The notes: generated by a model not told the origin, from the sequence alone. DNA of 61,808 nucleotides from Methanobacterium sp. (GCA_003151535.1 PLXT01000007.1:1-61808); one strand, 5' to 3'. Counted from the first letter of the stretch, positions 36,459 through 46,194 are shown. Program-made: numbers and translations.

Positions 36459-36758
36459 TTAAACGGGTGTTATATTACTTTGAATTTGTTGGTCTATAAC
36501 ATTCTGTAAAATAGCTACAGAATTTAACTTATTTAGCCATGAACTAACGATAGTTTGCGTAAGACTTGAATATGGGATATAAAAGTTTGGTCCATCATAA
36601 TTGAAAGTATCATAACCTTGAATATTTGCAGTATTTCCACTAATGTCTAGTCCTGCATAAACCCAATGAACTCCAGTAACAAAGTTAATAAGCCCGTTAA
36701 AATTTAATGTAACATCAAGTTTACTTATTTCCCATGTGTATGTTGATCCGCTAGCCAT
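36459..36758 (-). CDS. Small unknown virion-type protein (99 residues)
   Basis: No firm family. The N-terminal half reads YTWEISKLDVTLNFNGLINF then VTGVHWVYAGLD, a pattern seen in small virion proteins of T4-like phages (tW.I..l......V..VhW...). The C-terminal half is helical (YSSLTQTIVSSWLNKLN, VIDQQIQSN). An exact late-type motif is 10 bases upstream, and the start has the ATATGGC context. Probably a minor structural protein. Confidence 0.65.
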   Translation of the reverse strand: MASGSTYTWEISKLDVTLNFNGLINFVTGVHWVYAGLDISGNTANIQGYDTFNYDGPNFYIPYSSLTQTIVSSWLNKLNSVAILQNVIDQQIQSNITPV

Positions 36759-36768
36759 ATTATTTATA

Positions 36769-36777
36769 TATAAATAT
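36769..36777 (-). promoter_or_regulatory. ATATTTATA motif before the 99-residue gene
   Basis: Exact minus-strand match, 10 bases before the start at 36758. Confidence 0.5.
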
Positions 36778-36786
36778 ATTACATTA

Positions 36787-37182
36787 TTAAAAAAAGAATG
36801 GTGTTATTGGGGCTTTTATGTTTATATTACTTTGTACTAAAAGTTTTGTTGCATATATATCATTATTATTAGTTGTCGCTGATACATCCAAAACACTACC
36901 TAAATATGGCATCGTAAAACCTGAAACATAGATTTCGTTTTTTGGTTGGCCACTTGCTATCATAGTTCCACCAGTTGTTACTAACATAACTGCAGAAGTA
37001 GACCCTGAAGCTGCGTCAATAAGAAAAGAATATGAATTTTGCGTATTCACCCAATCTGTTGTATTAAAATTTGTGTATGCTTTTTGAGATTGTGTACCAG
37101 CACTTAATAGCGTATTCGTTAATAATAATTCTGTTTGAAAATTTTGTATACCAGTCGTACCACCAAGTCTAAATACATACAT
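36787..37182 (-). CDS. Beta-rich virion-type protein overlapping its upstream gene
   Basis: 131 residues from the ATG at 37182; a TTG at 37203 would add seven residues. It begins MYVFRLGGTTGIQNFQTELL and is rich in Thr, Ser, Asn and Gly with short strands (SYSFLIDAASGSTSAVMLVT), typical of fibre or appendage proteins. Its start lies 64 bases inside the end of the upstream 437-residue gene in another frame, a long overlap. I found no clear slippery heptamer in the overlap. It may be a separate start, the product of a frameshift, or the result of an ancient indel splitting a larger protein. Confidence 0.6.
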   Translation of the reverse strand: MYVFRLGGTTGIQNFQTELLLTNTLLSAGTQSQKAYTNFNTTDWVNTQNSYSFLIDAASGSTSAVMLVTTGGTMIASGQPKNEIYVSGFTMPYLGSVLDVSATTNNNDIYATKLLVQSNINIKAPITPFFF

Positions 37183-38432
37183 TGATTTCCACCTACCAAC
37201 CAAGTATTTCCACCAAACCTATTTCCGCTTCCTCCATCAGCATAAGTAGGGAAACCTCCCGCTAATACATTTTCTTGTTCCCAACCATAGGCTGTACTAC
37301 CAGATATGTCTGGTTGTCTAATAGCCACACAATACCATGTCCCAATACTCAGCACTGCTGGTCGTATCATAGGAATATTATAAAGCACATTGTTAACGGT
37401 AATATTAGCCCCAGAAATTAATCCATAAGCGATTGCTGTACTTGGAAATCCAGTAACCGATGTTGTTAGTGCTGGCACAATAAAGAAACCAAGTTGATCC
37501 GTTGGCGCTGGACTAGTAACATTTAATACGACATTTATACTAGTTAATAGTGTTGGTTCATATACTTTAAATTGCTGAACATATCCACTAGTACCTGCTA
37601 TCCCACCAAATAAATCTTTTGCAAAAAAAGGTACGTGTACTGAACTACCATCATTTAAATTTAGATCTATTTTAGCATTACTTATTGTAACTGGATTTGT
37701 AGCGGCGCTTGTACTAACGGAAACACGATAATATGTATTACTGGTTAATGTAAAATAACCACTAGTTGGTTGATATAAAGTTTGTGCTGATGTGGTAGCA
37801 GTTACGCTCATCTTTGGAACAGCATTCCACGTAGTAAATGTATTTGCTGGTGTTGCATACTCTAATCTTGCAAATACCCCACCAGTTGCCCCTGTACAAC
37901 TTAATGTTGCCTCAAATAATGCAGTAACCCCAGTACCAGAATATTGTGTTGCATCGTAATACCAGTATTTCGGATATTGTAAAGGAACAAACGTTGTAGA
38001 ACCCGTAGTAAATTGTCCACCAATCTCAAATGAGCTAACAGTAGATTTAATTTTTGGAGCATTTTGAATTATAATTACTTTACTAGAAAATACTGTTTGT
38101 GCATGTACACCATCACCAGAAAAGAAAGAAAAATACGTTTGTGGTACATTACCACTATTAGTTAAAGCTTTAGGGGTAAAACTAGTCCTAAATAATTGTT
38201 TACCTGTTGTAGCGCTAATAGTTATCGATGCATAATCTGTTGTTGTACCAAAATTTCTTAATGTTACTTTACCAGTGTTTGCAGTCGCGCCAGATGCTAC
38301 CACTTCAAAAAAATATGTTGTAGCACTATAATACCTACCTTGGTCAATTTGTATAACACCGCCCATATTTATAGTGCCTGTGGAGGTATATGCTGAATTA
38401 ATAATATTAATTTCTTGTCTAATCTGAGCCAT
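37119..38432 (-). CDS. Beta-rich virion/appendage protein (437 residues)
   Basis: No named family recognised. The protein is Thr/Ser/Gly-rich with repeated beta strands and looks like two or three related jelly-roll or carbohydrate-binding modules (for instance RYYSATTYFFEVVASGATAN; YWYYDATQYSGTGVTALFEA; WYCVAIRQPD). The C-terminus FGGNTWLVGGNQCMYLDLVV is a plausible final strand pair. It starts 1 base after the 1375-residue fibre and overlaps the next gene. It probably forms part of the fibre or its tip and is expressed with it. Confidence 0.65.
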   Translation of the reverse strand: MAQIRQEINIINSAYTSTGTINMGGVIQIDQGRYYSATTYFFEVVASGATANTGKVTLRNFGTTTDYASITISATTGKQLFRTSFTPKALTNSGNVPQTYFSFFSGDGVHAQTVFSSKVIIIQNAPKIKSTVSSFEIGGQFTTGSTTFVPLQYPKYWYYDATQYSGTGVTALFEATLSCTGATGGVFARLEYATPANTFTTWNAVPKMSVTATTSAQTLYQPTSGYFTLTSNTYYRVSVSTSAATNPVTISNAKIDLNLNDGSSVHVPFFAKDLFGGIAGTSGYVQQFKVYEPTLLTSINVVLNVTSPAPTDQLGFFIVPALTTSVTGFPSTAIAYGLISGANITVNNVLYNIPMIRPAVLSIGTWYCVAIRQPDISGSTAYGWEQENVLAGGFPTYADGGSGNRFGGNTWLVGGNQCMYLDLVVRLVYKIFKQNYY

Positions 38433-38433
38433 A

Positions 38434-41400
38434 TTATGTTCTTGTATAGTTTAACTTAACTTCTAATAACTGTGTTGTAGCAGATAATACATCGGAAGCG
38501 CTACCCTTACGATAAACTCTAAATTGTGCATGTGTTGTTGGTGATGGGTTACCAGCCAATGTAACAGCCGTTGATGCCGTTGTAACATTCACAACATTTG
38601 ATCCTTGATTAGCTTGTATAACTTCAGCAGCTGCCCCATATGCAGTATCAATGGCAATACCATTACTATACGCAATGCCTTGTAATCCCCAAACAGTTGT
38701 ACCAGATGTACCAGTTGATGGGCTATTACTTAACCATAAAAAGTTAGCAGTTATTGTACCACCAGTTGCGAAATCAGAAGGTAATGCTAAACCCCACTCA
38801 CTATATGTTTGAGCAGAAGGTGCAAAGCCAACACTATAATAGTTAATTCTATTAGTTGTCGTTTGAATAATCGTTGGGTATGATGAACCAGAAGTTAATG
38901 ATGGCCAAGAACCAGCAGCACCCAATATAATTTGCCCTGTTAATAATTTTTGGTGTATAACACCTGTAGCATCAACAGTTAAATAATTTGTATCACCAGT
39001 TGACCCTGTTAATCCAATAAACCTAACAGGATTCGCGGTAGCAACAACATGCAATGCATTTGTTATTGCTGTATTAACAATATTAATACCTAGCTGGCCA
39101 CTCGTCTGTGCTGTCATTGTGGGTAAACCAGTTATTATACCATATGCACCATTACCAAATAATACACCACCTATATTAAACGAGTTTGTGGAGCCTGACG
39201 GTAACGATATATTTGTTCCTATAATAATGTTATTACTAGCAAGAGTACTAGCACTACCAACTTGATAACCTATGAAGTTTGAATAGCTTGCGCCAGTTGC
39301 AAGGTAACCAGCGAATCTACCAATGAAGTTTGATCCGTTTGCATTGGTCGCTTGGGAACCAGCTTGATAGCCAATGAAGTTTGAATAGCTTGCATTAGTG
39401 GCTTGAAAGCCACTATCATAACCTAAAAAGTTTGAACCAGTTATATTCACTTGATAGCCACTTCTGTAACCAAATAAATTTGAATTACTTGAATTGGCTG
39501 CGTTTGATGCAGCCAATTGACCAAATATGTTTGAGTTACTTGAACTACTTGCATATTGACCAGCAAAATAACCTAAGAAATTTGCAAACTGAGCATTAGT
39601 TGCGTTATAACCAGCCATATGACCAATGAAGTTTGATCCGTTTGCACTACTTGCAGCATGACCAGCCATATTACCAGCAAAAAATGAATCACTTGCATTG
39701 GTGGCATTTAAACCAGCGTTTAAACCAATAAATATTGAGTTGTTTGCATTGGTTGCCTGATAGCCAGCTAATTGTCCAATGAAAGTTGAGTTGTTTGCAT
39801 TGGTTGCCTGATAGCCAGCAAATAAACCCATGAAGTTTGAATTATTTGCGCTTGTCGCTTGATAACCAGCACTATTCCCAAAGAAGTTTGCAGTATTTGC
39901 ACTTGTCGCACCACTTCCAGCTCCATTACCAATAAAGGTTGAATTATTTGCAAATGTTGCGCCGCTACCAGCATTGAATCCTATAAAGTTTGATGTCGTC
40001 GCATTGGTTGCACCATTACCAGCATTGAATCCTATAAATGTGCTACCACTTGCGTTGGTCGCTTGGGAGCCAGCTTGATATCCAACAGTAAACATATCTG
40101 TACTAGCCGCCTGTGCTCCATCACCCAAAGCTATACTCCTTAAACCAGTTGCTAAGGGTGACACAGCTGGCGTACCAGAATATTCTGAATAATATTTTAA
40201 TGTTTGTTGTACACCAGTTATGCTTGTAGTATATGAACCACTACCACTGAATATAATTGTATTTCCAGTAAATGTACCACCAGTAACTGCATTAATTGTG
40301 CTTGCTGTTATAGATTTACCATTAGATATTAAACTTATTGTGTTTCCGTTTATTGTAGCAGCACTTAAATAGTTCCATGTACCTGCCGTATATACACTAT
40401 TATCATTCCTTGTATTACTTAAAACACCTGTAGCCGCATTATATGTACTAGCTGTCGTAAAGGTATCGGCTGAACTACCACCAACTATACCAGTTAAGAA
40501 TTGTCCATTACCATAATATGTAGTAGCACTTATAGTTGCTGCACTTAATATACCGTTCACAGTCAAACCAGTAACTATATTTATTGTGGTTGATAATGTA
40601 CCACCAGTGTTATTTGTTAATGTGAATGTATTGCTACTATATGTAAACCCAGTCGTATAAATACCACCACCAACAACAGTAGGCAACCCAGTAATATTAC
40701 TTAATGTTCCACTACCCAATAACGTAATTGTTCCACTAACACCATTATACGTTCCACCAGTAACTGCATTAATTGTATTTGCGGTTAATATACCACCATT
40801 AGAACTTAAGTTTATTGTATTTCCATTTATTGTGGCAGCACTTAAATAGTTCCACGTACCAGCCGTATATAATGATCCATCATTTCTAGTGTGTGTCAAT
40901 ATGCCAGTTGCTGCATTATATGTTGATGCTGTAGTGTAGGTATTTGTTGTAGTTATACCAGTTAAGAATTGACCATTACCATAATATGTAGTAGCACTTA
41001 TTGTAGCTGCAGTTAATATACCATTCACAGTTAATCCAGTGACTGTATTTATAGTGGCCGATAATGTACCACCAGTGTTATTTGTTAAACTAAAAATATT
41101 ATTGGTATATGTAAATGCTGTAGTGTATGGCGTTATTAATGGTAACCCAGTAATGGTACTTAATGTACCAGTGCCCTTAAGTGTGATTATACCATTATTA
41201 TATGTACCACCAGTAGCCGCGTTGATTGTATTTGCACTTATTATACTACCATTGGATATTAAACTTATTGTATTTCCATTTATTGTGGCTGCACTTAAAT
41301 AGTTCCATGTTCCTGCAGTATATGTTATTCCATCGTTTCTTATATCACTCAATATACCTGTGGCCGCATTATATGTGCTAGCTGTCGTAAAAGTATTTGT

Positions 41401-42561
41401 TGTAGCTATACCAGTTAAGAATTGTCCATTACCATAATACGTGGTTGCTGATATTGTAGCTGCGCTTAATATACCATTCACAGTCAAACCAGTGACTGTA
41501 TTTATAGTGGCTGATAATGTACCACCAGTGTTATTAGTTAATGTAAATATATTATTGTTGTACGTGAAACCAGTTGTATAAACACTAGAAAATGTTGTTG
41601 GTAATCCACTTATACTTGTTAACGTACCGCTGCCACTTAAAGTTATTATACCATTATTATATGTACCACCAGTAACTGCATTAATTGTAAGATTAGAAAT
41701 CCCACCACCATTAGATACCAAACCTAACGTATTTCCATTTATGGTGGCCGCACTTAAATAGTTCCATGTACCTGCCGTATAAAAACTATTATCATTCCTG
41801 ATATTGGTTAATACGCCAGTGGCAGCATTGTAAGTACTGGCAGTTGTATAGGTATTTGTTGTAGCTATACCAGTTAAGAATTGCCCATTACCATAATATG
41901 TAGTAGCACTTATTGTAGCTGCGCTTAATATACCATTCACAGTTAATCCGCTAAAAATATCTAAATATGTTGTGAATGTACCCCCACTATTGTTAGTGAA
42001 TGTAATTACGTTATTTGCGAAAGAAGAACCTGTCGTATAAACATCTGTAATTCCACTTATATTTACTGTTGGCCCATTATTATTTTGATTTAACGTTAAA
42101 GTATGCGCTGTGTAATTGAAAGTTCCACCAGTTAAAAACGTGTCGCTAGTGACAATATTGGAAATTGGGACTAGAACGAAACCATTAGTTGAACCAGATA
42201 AAAATAAACCACTTAAATTCGTAATACCTGAGTATGAAACAATACTATTACCAATACTTAATTGAGAAATATTTGCCAATGTAGAATTCCAATAACTACT
42301 ATTCCCTGAAACTGTATTTATGTGTCTAAATCTCTCAATTTGGCTACCTAAGTCGATACTAGCGTCAATAACAGGATATAAACTATTATTAATGTCTATT
42401 TCACTAGTACCTAAATTAATGTAACTATCTCCACTACAACTAATTACGCTGTTTGTAAAAACTGCAGTACAAGCTGTTATTATAAATGTTTGACCAGTGT
42501 CAATAACAGGTTCAATAATAAAAGTCTCATTAATATTTGGGAGATTGTTAATATAATTCAT
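38434..42561 (-). CDS. Giant repeat-rich tail fibre without S74 chaperone
   Basis: 1375 residues. An N-terminal region of about 190 residues is followed by four copies of a roughly 150-residue unit (TASTYNAATG, AGTWNYLSAATINGNT, TINAVTGGTY, NTVTGLTVNGILSAATISAT, YYGNGQFLTGI). An array of 17 short repeats (pattern SNFxGxxAGxxATNAxx, residues 823-1110) comes next. A final 260-residue non-repetitive domain with beta strands (SEWGLALPSDF, TTVWGLQGIAY, QFRVYRKGSAS) is the likely receptor-binding or tip part. It shares both repeat types with the 2180-residue fibre at 54329 but lacks that protein's S74 chaperone, so folding must be helped differently. An ATATTTATA motif lies 42 bases upstream. Confidence 0.78.
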   Translation of the reverse strand: MNYINNLPNINETFIIEPVIDTGQTFIITACTAVFTNSVISCSGDSYINLGTSEIDINNSLYPVIDASIDLGSQIERFRHINTVSGNSSYWNSTLANISQLSIGNSIVSYSGITNLSGLFLSGSTNGFVLVPISNIVTSDTFLTGGTFNYTAHTLTLNQNNNGPTVNISGITDVYTTGSSFANNVITFTNNSGGTFTTYLDIFSGLTVNGILSAATISATTYYGNGQFLTGIATTNTYTTASTYNAATGVLTNIRNDNSFYTAGTWNYLSAATINGNTLGLVSNGGGISNLTINAVTGGTYNNGIITLSGSGTLTSISGLPTTFSSVYTTGFTYNNNIFTLTNNTGGTLSATINTVTGLTVNGILSAATISATTYYGNGQFLTGIATTNTFTTASTYNAATGILSDIRNDGITYTAGTWNYLSAATINGNTISLISNGSIISANTINAATGGTYNNGIITLKGTGTLSTITGLPLITPYTTAFTYTNNIFSLTNNTGGTLSATINTVTGLTVNGILTAATISATTYYGNGQFLTGITTTNTYTTASTYNAATGILTHTRNDGSLYTAGTWNYLSAATINGNTINLSSNGGILTANTINAVTGGTYNGVSGTITLLGSGTLSNITGLPTVVGGGIYTTGFTYSSNTFTLTNNTGGTLSTTINIVTGLTVNGILSAATISATTYYGNGQFLTGIVGGSSADTFTTASTYNAATGVLSNTRNDNSVYTAGTWNYLSAATINGNTISLISNGKSITASTINAVTGGTFTGNTIIFSGSGSYTTSITGVQQTLKYYSEYSGTPAVSPLATGLRSIALGDGAQAASTDMFTVGYQAGSQATNASGSTFIGFNAGNGATNATTSNFIGFNAGSGATFANNSTFIGNGAGSGATSANTANFFGNSAGYQATSANNSNFMGLFAGYQATNANNSTFIGQLAGYQATNANNSIFIGLNAGLNATNASDSFFAGNMAGHAASSANGSNFIGHMAGYNATNAQFANFLGYFAGQYASSSSNSNIFGQLAASNAANSSNSNLFGYRSGYQVNITGSNFLGYDSGFQATNASYSNFIGYQAGSQATNANGSNFIGRFAGYLATGASYSNFIGYQVGSASTLASNNIIIGTNISLPSGSTNSFNIGGVLFGNGAYGIITGLPTMTAQTSGQLGINIVNTAITNALHVVATANPVRFIGLTGSTGDTNYLTVDATGVIHQKLLTGQIILGAAGSWPSLTSGSSYPTIIQTTTNRINYYSVGFAPSAQTYSEWGLALPSDFATGGTITANFLWLSNSPSTGTSGTTVWGLQGIAYSNGIAIDTAYGAAAEVIQANQGSNVVNVTTASTAVTLAGNPSPTTHAQFRVYRKGSASDVLSATTQLLEVKLNYTRT
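39232..40095 (-). repeat. Array of 17 tandem 17-residue (51-base) repeats in fibre
   Basis: Seventeen units of the pattern SNFxGxxAGxxATNAxx, all 17 residues except one of 16 (ending QVNITG); 17 x 17 minus 1 gives the observed 288 codons. The phenylalanine and Gly positions are nearly invariant, as in trimeric beta-helical or head-like stacks. Confidence 0.85.
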
Positions 42562-42603
42562 AATATTACATACTTGGTAGCTTAAAAAATTTTATACCCT
42601 GTA

Positions 42604-42612
42604 TATAAATAT
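42604..42612 (-). promoter_or_regulatory. ATATTTATA motif before the 1375-residue fibre
   Basis: Exact minus-strand match, 42 bases before the fibre start. Confidence 0.5.
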
Positions 42613-42658
42613 TAACAGTTAAGAAGTTAAACAATTGATAGTTGAAAAATTAAATATT

Positions 42659-43714
42659 TTATGGTAAAGTGTTACCTAATAGTTCAAATTTACCAGTTTG
42701 TAGAAAGTTTTTATCTACTGTTATTGTGACCAAATCATTTGGGTATATGAACAATGGAGATACTAACACTAACCCGTTAAAAACAGGGGCGTTATTCACT
42801 AAAATATTTATATTGGCAATGTTTTCAACATTTACGATTTGAGTAAATTTTAGACCATATTTTGCATTAAATGAAAAAGTGTTTGTTGATCTTGGCTTAA
42901 ATACTATTGTATAATCCAGCGTGTTATTCTTGACATAAGCATCAAAAATTACCGTTCTAGTTGTTTTAGCATCTGATAATTCAACAATGTTATAAACCCT
43001 ATTAATTGTGGGTATTATTTCAAAATCCTTTTCATCCAAAATATAGCCCATCATTTTTATTTCAAATTCTTGAACGTAAAATCTGCGATTTTCGAAATCC
43101 TCAATATTGCTTTCATCGCTTATACTTTCCAAGACAATAGGCATTGGATGACCTTTTACAAAGACATAACTTTGTCTGGATTGAAAAGTTTTATGAACTA
43201 AAGAATTGAATTTATTTAAATCTTTCATTTTATTGGTGAAAAGTCTAACTTCATACGTAATATCCACACTTGTAGGTTGAGGAATTTTATATAAATCAAC
43301 ACCTTTTCTACTACCATCAAATGTGGGAACTTTCATATAAGTATAGGTTCTTCCTCCTGGTATGTTCCAAAGTCCAGCTTGATTTGTACCCACTTGAATA
43401 TCTGGTCTTCTAACAACTGTTATAAATGGTAAAACCATATTTTTATATTCGTTAGTAAATGACCATGTTTTTGTAAATTCAGTCCATCTTTGAATCGTTA
43501 AAAAGACTACAGGTATTTTCACGCCATCTAATACTACAGATAATTCGTTATTCATGTATTCGATAAACCCAGCATCCATGTCTTCCTCACTTACACCACG
43601 TGGCAAAAAGGTTCCTTTGTCGGCGATACCATTTAAAAGCTCTTCTCTTCTTTCTGGACCTATTTTACTTGGATTTATTTTAATATTTGTTTTAAAATTA
43701 GACGGTAACTTCAT
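42659..43714 (-). CDS. Virion protein, possibly gp15-like tail terminator/sheath stabiliser
   Basis: 351 residues. The N-terminal 60 residues hold a Lys/Arg-rich start and GVSEEDMDAGFIEYM. The middle (VDITYEVRLFTNKMKDLNKF, then a helix, then SRQSYVFVKGHPMPIVLES) resembles the fold of tail terminators such as T4 gp15. The C-terminal 120 residues form extra beta strands. It follows the gp14-like candidate by 6 bases on the minus strand, with gp13-like neck protein nearby, so a neck/tail-end set is likely. The exact assignment is uncertain because sequence similarity is weak. Confidence 0.55.
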   Translation of the reverse strand: MKLPSNFKTNIKINPSKIGPERREELLNGIADKGTFLPRGVSEEDMDAGFIEYMNNELSVVLDGVKIPVVFLTIQRWTEFTKTWSFTNEYKNMVLPFITVVRRPDIQVGTNQAGLWNIPGGRTYTYMKVPTFDGSRKGVDLYKIPQPTSVDITYEVRLFTNKMKDLNKFNSLVHKTFQSRQSYVFVKGHPMPIVLESISDESNIEDFENRRFYVQEFEIKMMGYILDEKDFEIIPTINRVYNIVELSDAKTTRTVIFDAYVKNNTLDYTIVFKPRSTNTFSFNAKYGLKFTQIVNVENIANINILVNNAPVFNGLVLVSPLFIYPNDLVTITVDKNFLQTGKFELLGNTLP

Positions 43715-43720
43715 ATCTTT

Positions 43721-44254
43721 TTATTTAGCTTGGAACTCACTAGCATCAATTGGCGAACAACTTATACTTCTAAAGGCTCCTTTATAACCCATTATTGTGT
43801 GTTTATTATCAAAATTCTTTTTTCCATCATTAGCTACGCTATAATATCTTATTTCATTTTCACTCACTGGATAGCCCATATAATCACCATAATCTATATC
43901 AGTCTTCAATTCATCCAGTTGTTGTTGGTAAACCCCAAAACTTAATGGACCATCCTGAATATATCTAGCCGTACCATCTTTATTATAAGTTTTATTTTCT
44001 GGGTTGCCAATTAATGGGATCACCTTTAACTCTATCGGTGGATAAAACCTTATCCCATCTGCAACGGCCTCGCCGTATAAGTTATCGAATTGTGAATTCG
44101 TCCTATCAACTTTATATAAAATGATTGTAAAATTACCATCCCCTTCAACCGCTTCTCTACCCATACTGACTTCTAATTCGTAGTCAGTCGAAGAAAAAAA
44201 ACGATTTATTCTTGTTATTGGTGTCAATTTCGGATTATTCATTTCTTTATACAT
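43721..44254 (-). CDS. Virion protein, possibly gp14-like neck protein
   Basis: 177 residues as drawn. The ATG at 44254 is part of an ATATTTATG motif; the ATG four codons later (44242) fits better and leaves a normal leader. The middle reads VDRTNSQFDNLYGEAVADGI followed by FYPPIELKVIPL, a pattern seen in T4-type neck proteins that have a folded N-terminal part and a GDYMGYPVSENEIRYYSV strand pair. Size is smaller than T4 gp14 (256). It precedes the gp15-like candidate by 6 bases. Assigned on weak evidence and position. Confidence 0.5.
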   Translation of the reverse strand: MYKEMNNPKLTPITRINRFFSSTDYELEVSMGREAVEGDGNFTIILYKVDRTNSQFDNLYGEAVADGIRFYPPIELKVIPLIGNPENKTYNKDGTARYIQDGPLSFGVYQQQLDELKTDIDYGDYMGYPVSENEIRYYSVANDGKKNFDNKHTIMGYKGAFRSISCSPIDASEFQAK

Positions 44255-44260
44255 AAATAT
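44252..44260 (-). promoter_or_regulatory. Late-type motif (ATATTTATG) at the gp14-like gene
   Basis: One mismatch to ATATTTATA on the minus strand; its last three bases are the first possible start codon, which argues for the later ATG at 44242. Confidence 0.4.
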
Positions 44261-44287
44261 TTAACTACGTCTAAATAGTCGTGGAAC

Positions 44288-44317
44288 TTGATTTTATTTA
44301 AAAATTTAGTATAATTG
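44288..44317 (+). promoter_or_regulatory. Host-like promoter (TTG-N19-TATAATTG) for SNF2 helicase
   Basis: ACTTG, a 19-base spacer ending AATTTAG, then TATAATTG (TAnnTTTG with one mismatch). It lies in the divergent gap, 27 bases before the helicase start. It shares the TTTAG-TAT junction with the gp32, polymerase and homing endonuclease promoters. Confidence 0.6.
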
Positions 44318-44343
44318 TTTATAATCAAATAGTTTAAAATGTA

Positions 44344-46194
44344 TTGAAGTTGATCACCTTAGAAGATATATTAGGAAATAATGCGTTGAATTTATTGGAG
44401 AAGTACGATGGGCTTAATCCGTATATTAAAAGACTTAAGAAAGAGTACCTAGAGAACAATAATGTCAAATTTACAGATACCCAGATTAAATACATAACTG
44501 ATAACCATGAAAAAGAGCCCATTTTAATAAATCGTCTTATTAGAATCACACCATATTTGGGCGCAGAATTACAAAAACAAAATGATATAAAATTTTTACC
44601 TGAAAAAATACTCGTTGAATACATTTTAGCTGAAAACGATAAGACATATCATGTTTCTGGCAAACTAAAGCAAAATCAGAAGGTATCTAAAATGTATTGG
44701 TTGCCAAAAACTCAGGTTATGGATGACCCATACTTCGAAGAAATTAACATAGAAGTTGATTTCAGCAAGTATAACGATATTTTAGCCCCATATAAGAAGA
44801 AACTATATGAACACCAAGAAGAGTCGGTTAAATTTTTACTATCAAGGGATGCCAGTATATTGGCCTTAGATATGGGCTTAGGCAAAACGGTCTGCTCAAT
44901 AATTGCAGCACTAGAAAGTGGTGCTAAAAACATACTTGTGGTATGTCCATCATCTGTCAAGATTAACTGGAAGCGTGAAATTAATGTTTTTTGTGATGAT
45001 GTAACAATAGTGGACGGTCGGAAGTGGAATCAAGCTAAGTTCACCATTATAAATTATGATATATTAAAAAATTTCCATACGGTAGAGGAAAAGAAGAAAA
45101 AAGAACCTACCGAACCAGTAGTCGAATTAAATAGAGATATCGTGAACTCCAATTTTGATCTTATTATAGTAGATGAAGCCCATTATTTAAAAAATAATAA
45201 AAGTATACGTGGCGAAATAATTGCTGATCTAGTATTAAATTTTGGAATTAATAAAGTCTGGTTACTTACTGGAACCCCCATTTCTAATAGGCCAATGGAC
45301 TTCTTCAACCTATTAAGGATTCTAAAGGCTCCATTAGCCCAAAATTGGCAGTATTTCGCAGTGAGGTACTGTGATGGTAAGAAAATGTTTAGAACCCTTA
45401 AAAACGGCTTAAAAAAGCAAATATGGCTAACTGATGGTGCGTCAAATTTAGATGAATTAGCGGCCAAAACTAAGAACCTTATTTTAAGGAAGCTTAAAAC
45501 TGAGGTATTAGACATGCCAGATAAAATAGTAACTCCAGTGTATCACGAACTATCACCCAAGGGATGGAATGAATATAATAAGTTGTGGGATGAATATCTT
45601 GAAAAAAGACTAGAACAAAAGAAGAGGGGTACTGTTCAACGAGACTTGGTTGAATTAATACTTTTGAGGAAGTTCATTGCGATGGAAGCTATTCCAGAAA
45701 CAATAGAAATGGTTAATAATGCTTTGGAAATGGGAAAAAAGGTTATAATTTTTACAAATTTTACCGAAGAGCTTTTGAAATTGTCAGAACATTTTAAAAA
45801 AACTTGTGTTCTCCATTATGGTCCTATGTCTGACAAAGAAAAACAACGCAGTGTAGATTCTTTTCAAAATAATGATAAAACAAATGTATTTATTGGTAAT
45901 ATAATTTCTGCAGGTGTGGGAATAACATTAACAAAAGCAAGTGTAGTAATTTTCAATTCTTTTAGTTGGGTGCCAGGTATAAACGAACAGGGGGAAGATC
46001 GCAGTTTTAGAATTGGTCAGAATGAGAACGTGAACGTCTACTACCAACTATTTGAAGATACTATTAGTACTAGAATGTGGGAAACACTAATAAATAAAAA
46101 GGATGTTATTGCCACTATCATGGGTGATAAAAAATTATCTGATGAAGAAATTATAGAGATAATGACAGATAAATTAATCGAAAATAATGAATAA
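44344..46194 (+). CDS. SNF2-family DNA helicase/translocase (SF2, DEAH)
   Basis: 616 residues. The start codon is a TTG; an ATG 5 bases upstream is in another frame and stops at once. A 140-residue N-terminal domain is followed by the SNF2 core: YEHQEESVKFLLSRDAS, motif I DMGLGKT at 176-182, motif II DEAH near 277, LTGTPISNRPMDFFNLL (motif III), and the second lobe with KVIIFTNFTE, GVGITLTKASVVIFNS and GEDRSFRIGQ near 550 (motif VI). Closest in style to SMARCAL1/HARP-type annealing helicases. It may take the place of T4 UvsW in remodelling forks and recombination intermediates. It overlaps glutaredoxin by 8 bases. Confidence 0.88.
   Translation: MKLITLEDILGNNALNLLEKYDGLNPYIKRLKKEYLENNNVKFTDTQIKYITDNHEKEPILINRLIRITPYLGAELQKQNDIKFLPEKILVEYILAENDKTYHVSGKLKQNQKVSKMYWLPKTQVMDDPYFEEINIEVDFSKYNDILAPYKKKLYEHQEESVKFLLSRDASILALDMGLGKTVCSIIAALESGAKNILVVCPSSVKINWKREINVFCDDVTIVDGRKWNQAKFTIINYDILKNFHTVEEKKKKEPTEPVVELNRDIVNSNFDLIIVDEAHYLKNNKSIRGEIIADLVLNFGINKVWLLTGTPISNRPMDFFNLLRILKAPLAQNWQYFAVRYCDGKKMFRTLKNGLKKQIWLTDGASNLDELAAKTKNLILRKLKTEVLDMPDKIVTPVYHELSPKGWNEYNKLWDEYLEKRLEQKKRGTVQRDLVELILLRKFIAMEAIPETIEMVNNALEMGKKVIIFTNFTEELLKLSEHFKKTCVLHYGPMSDKEKQRSVDSFQNNDKTNVFIGNIISAGVGITLTKASVVIFNSFSWVPGINEQGEDRSFRIGQNENVNVYYQLFEDTISTRMWETLINKKDVIATIMGDKKLSDEEIIEIMTDKLIENNE

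Noticed and set aside
37119..37203. A -1 ribosomal frameshift heptamer in the overlap
   Set aside because: I checked the codons around the frame-zero stop (TAC AAA ATT TTC AAA CAG) and found no X-XXY-YYZ site.
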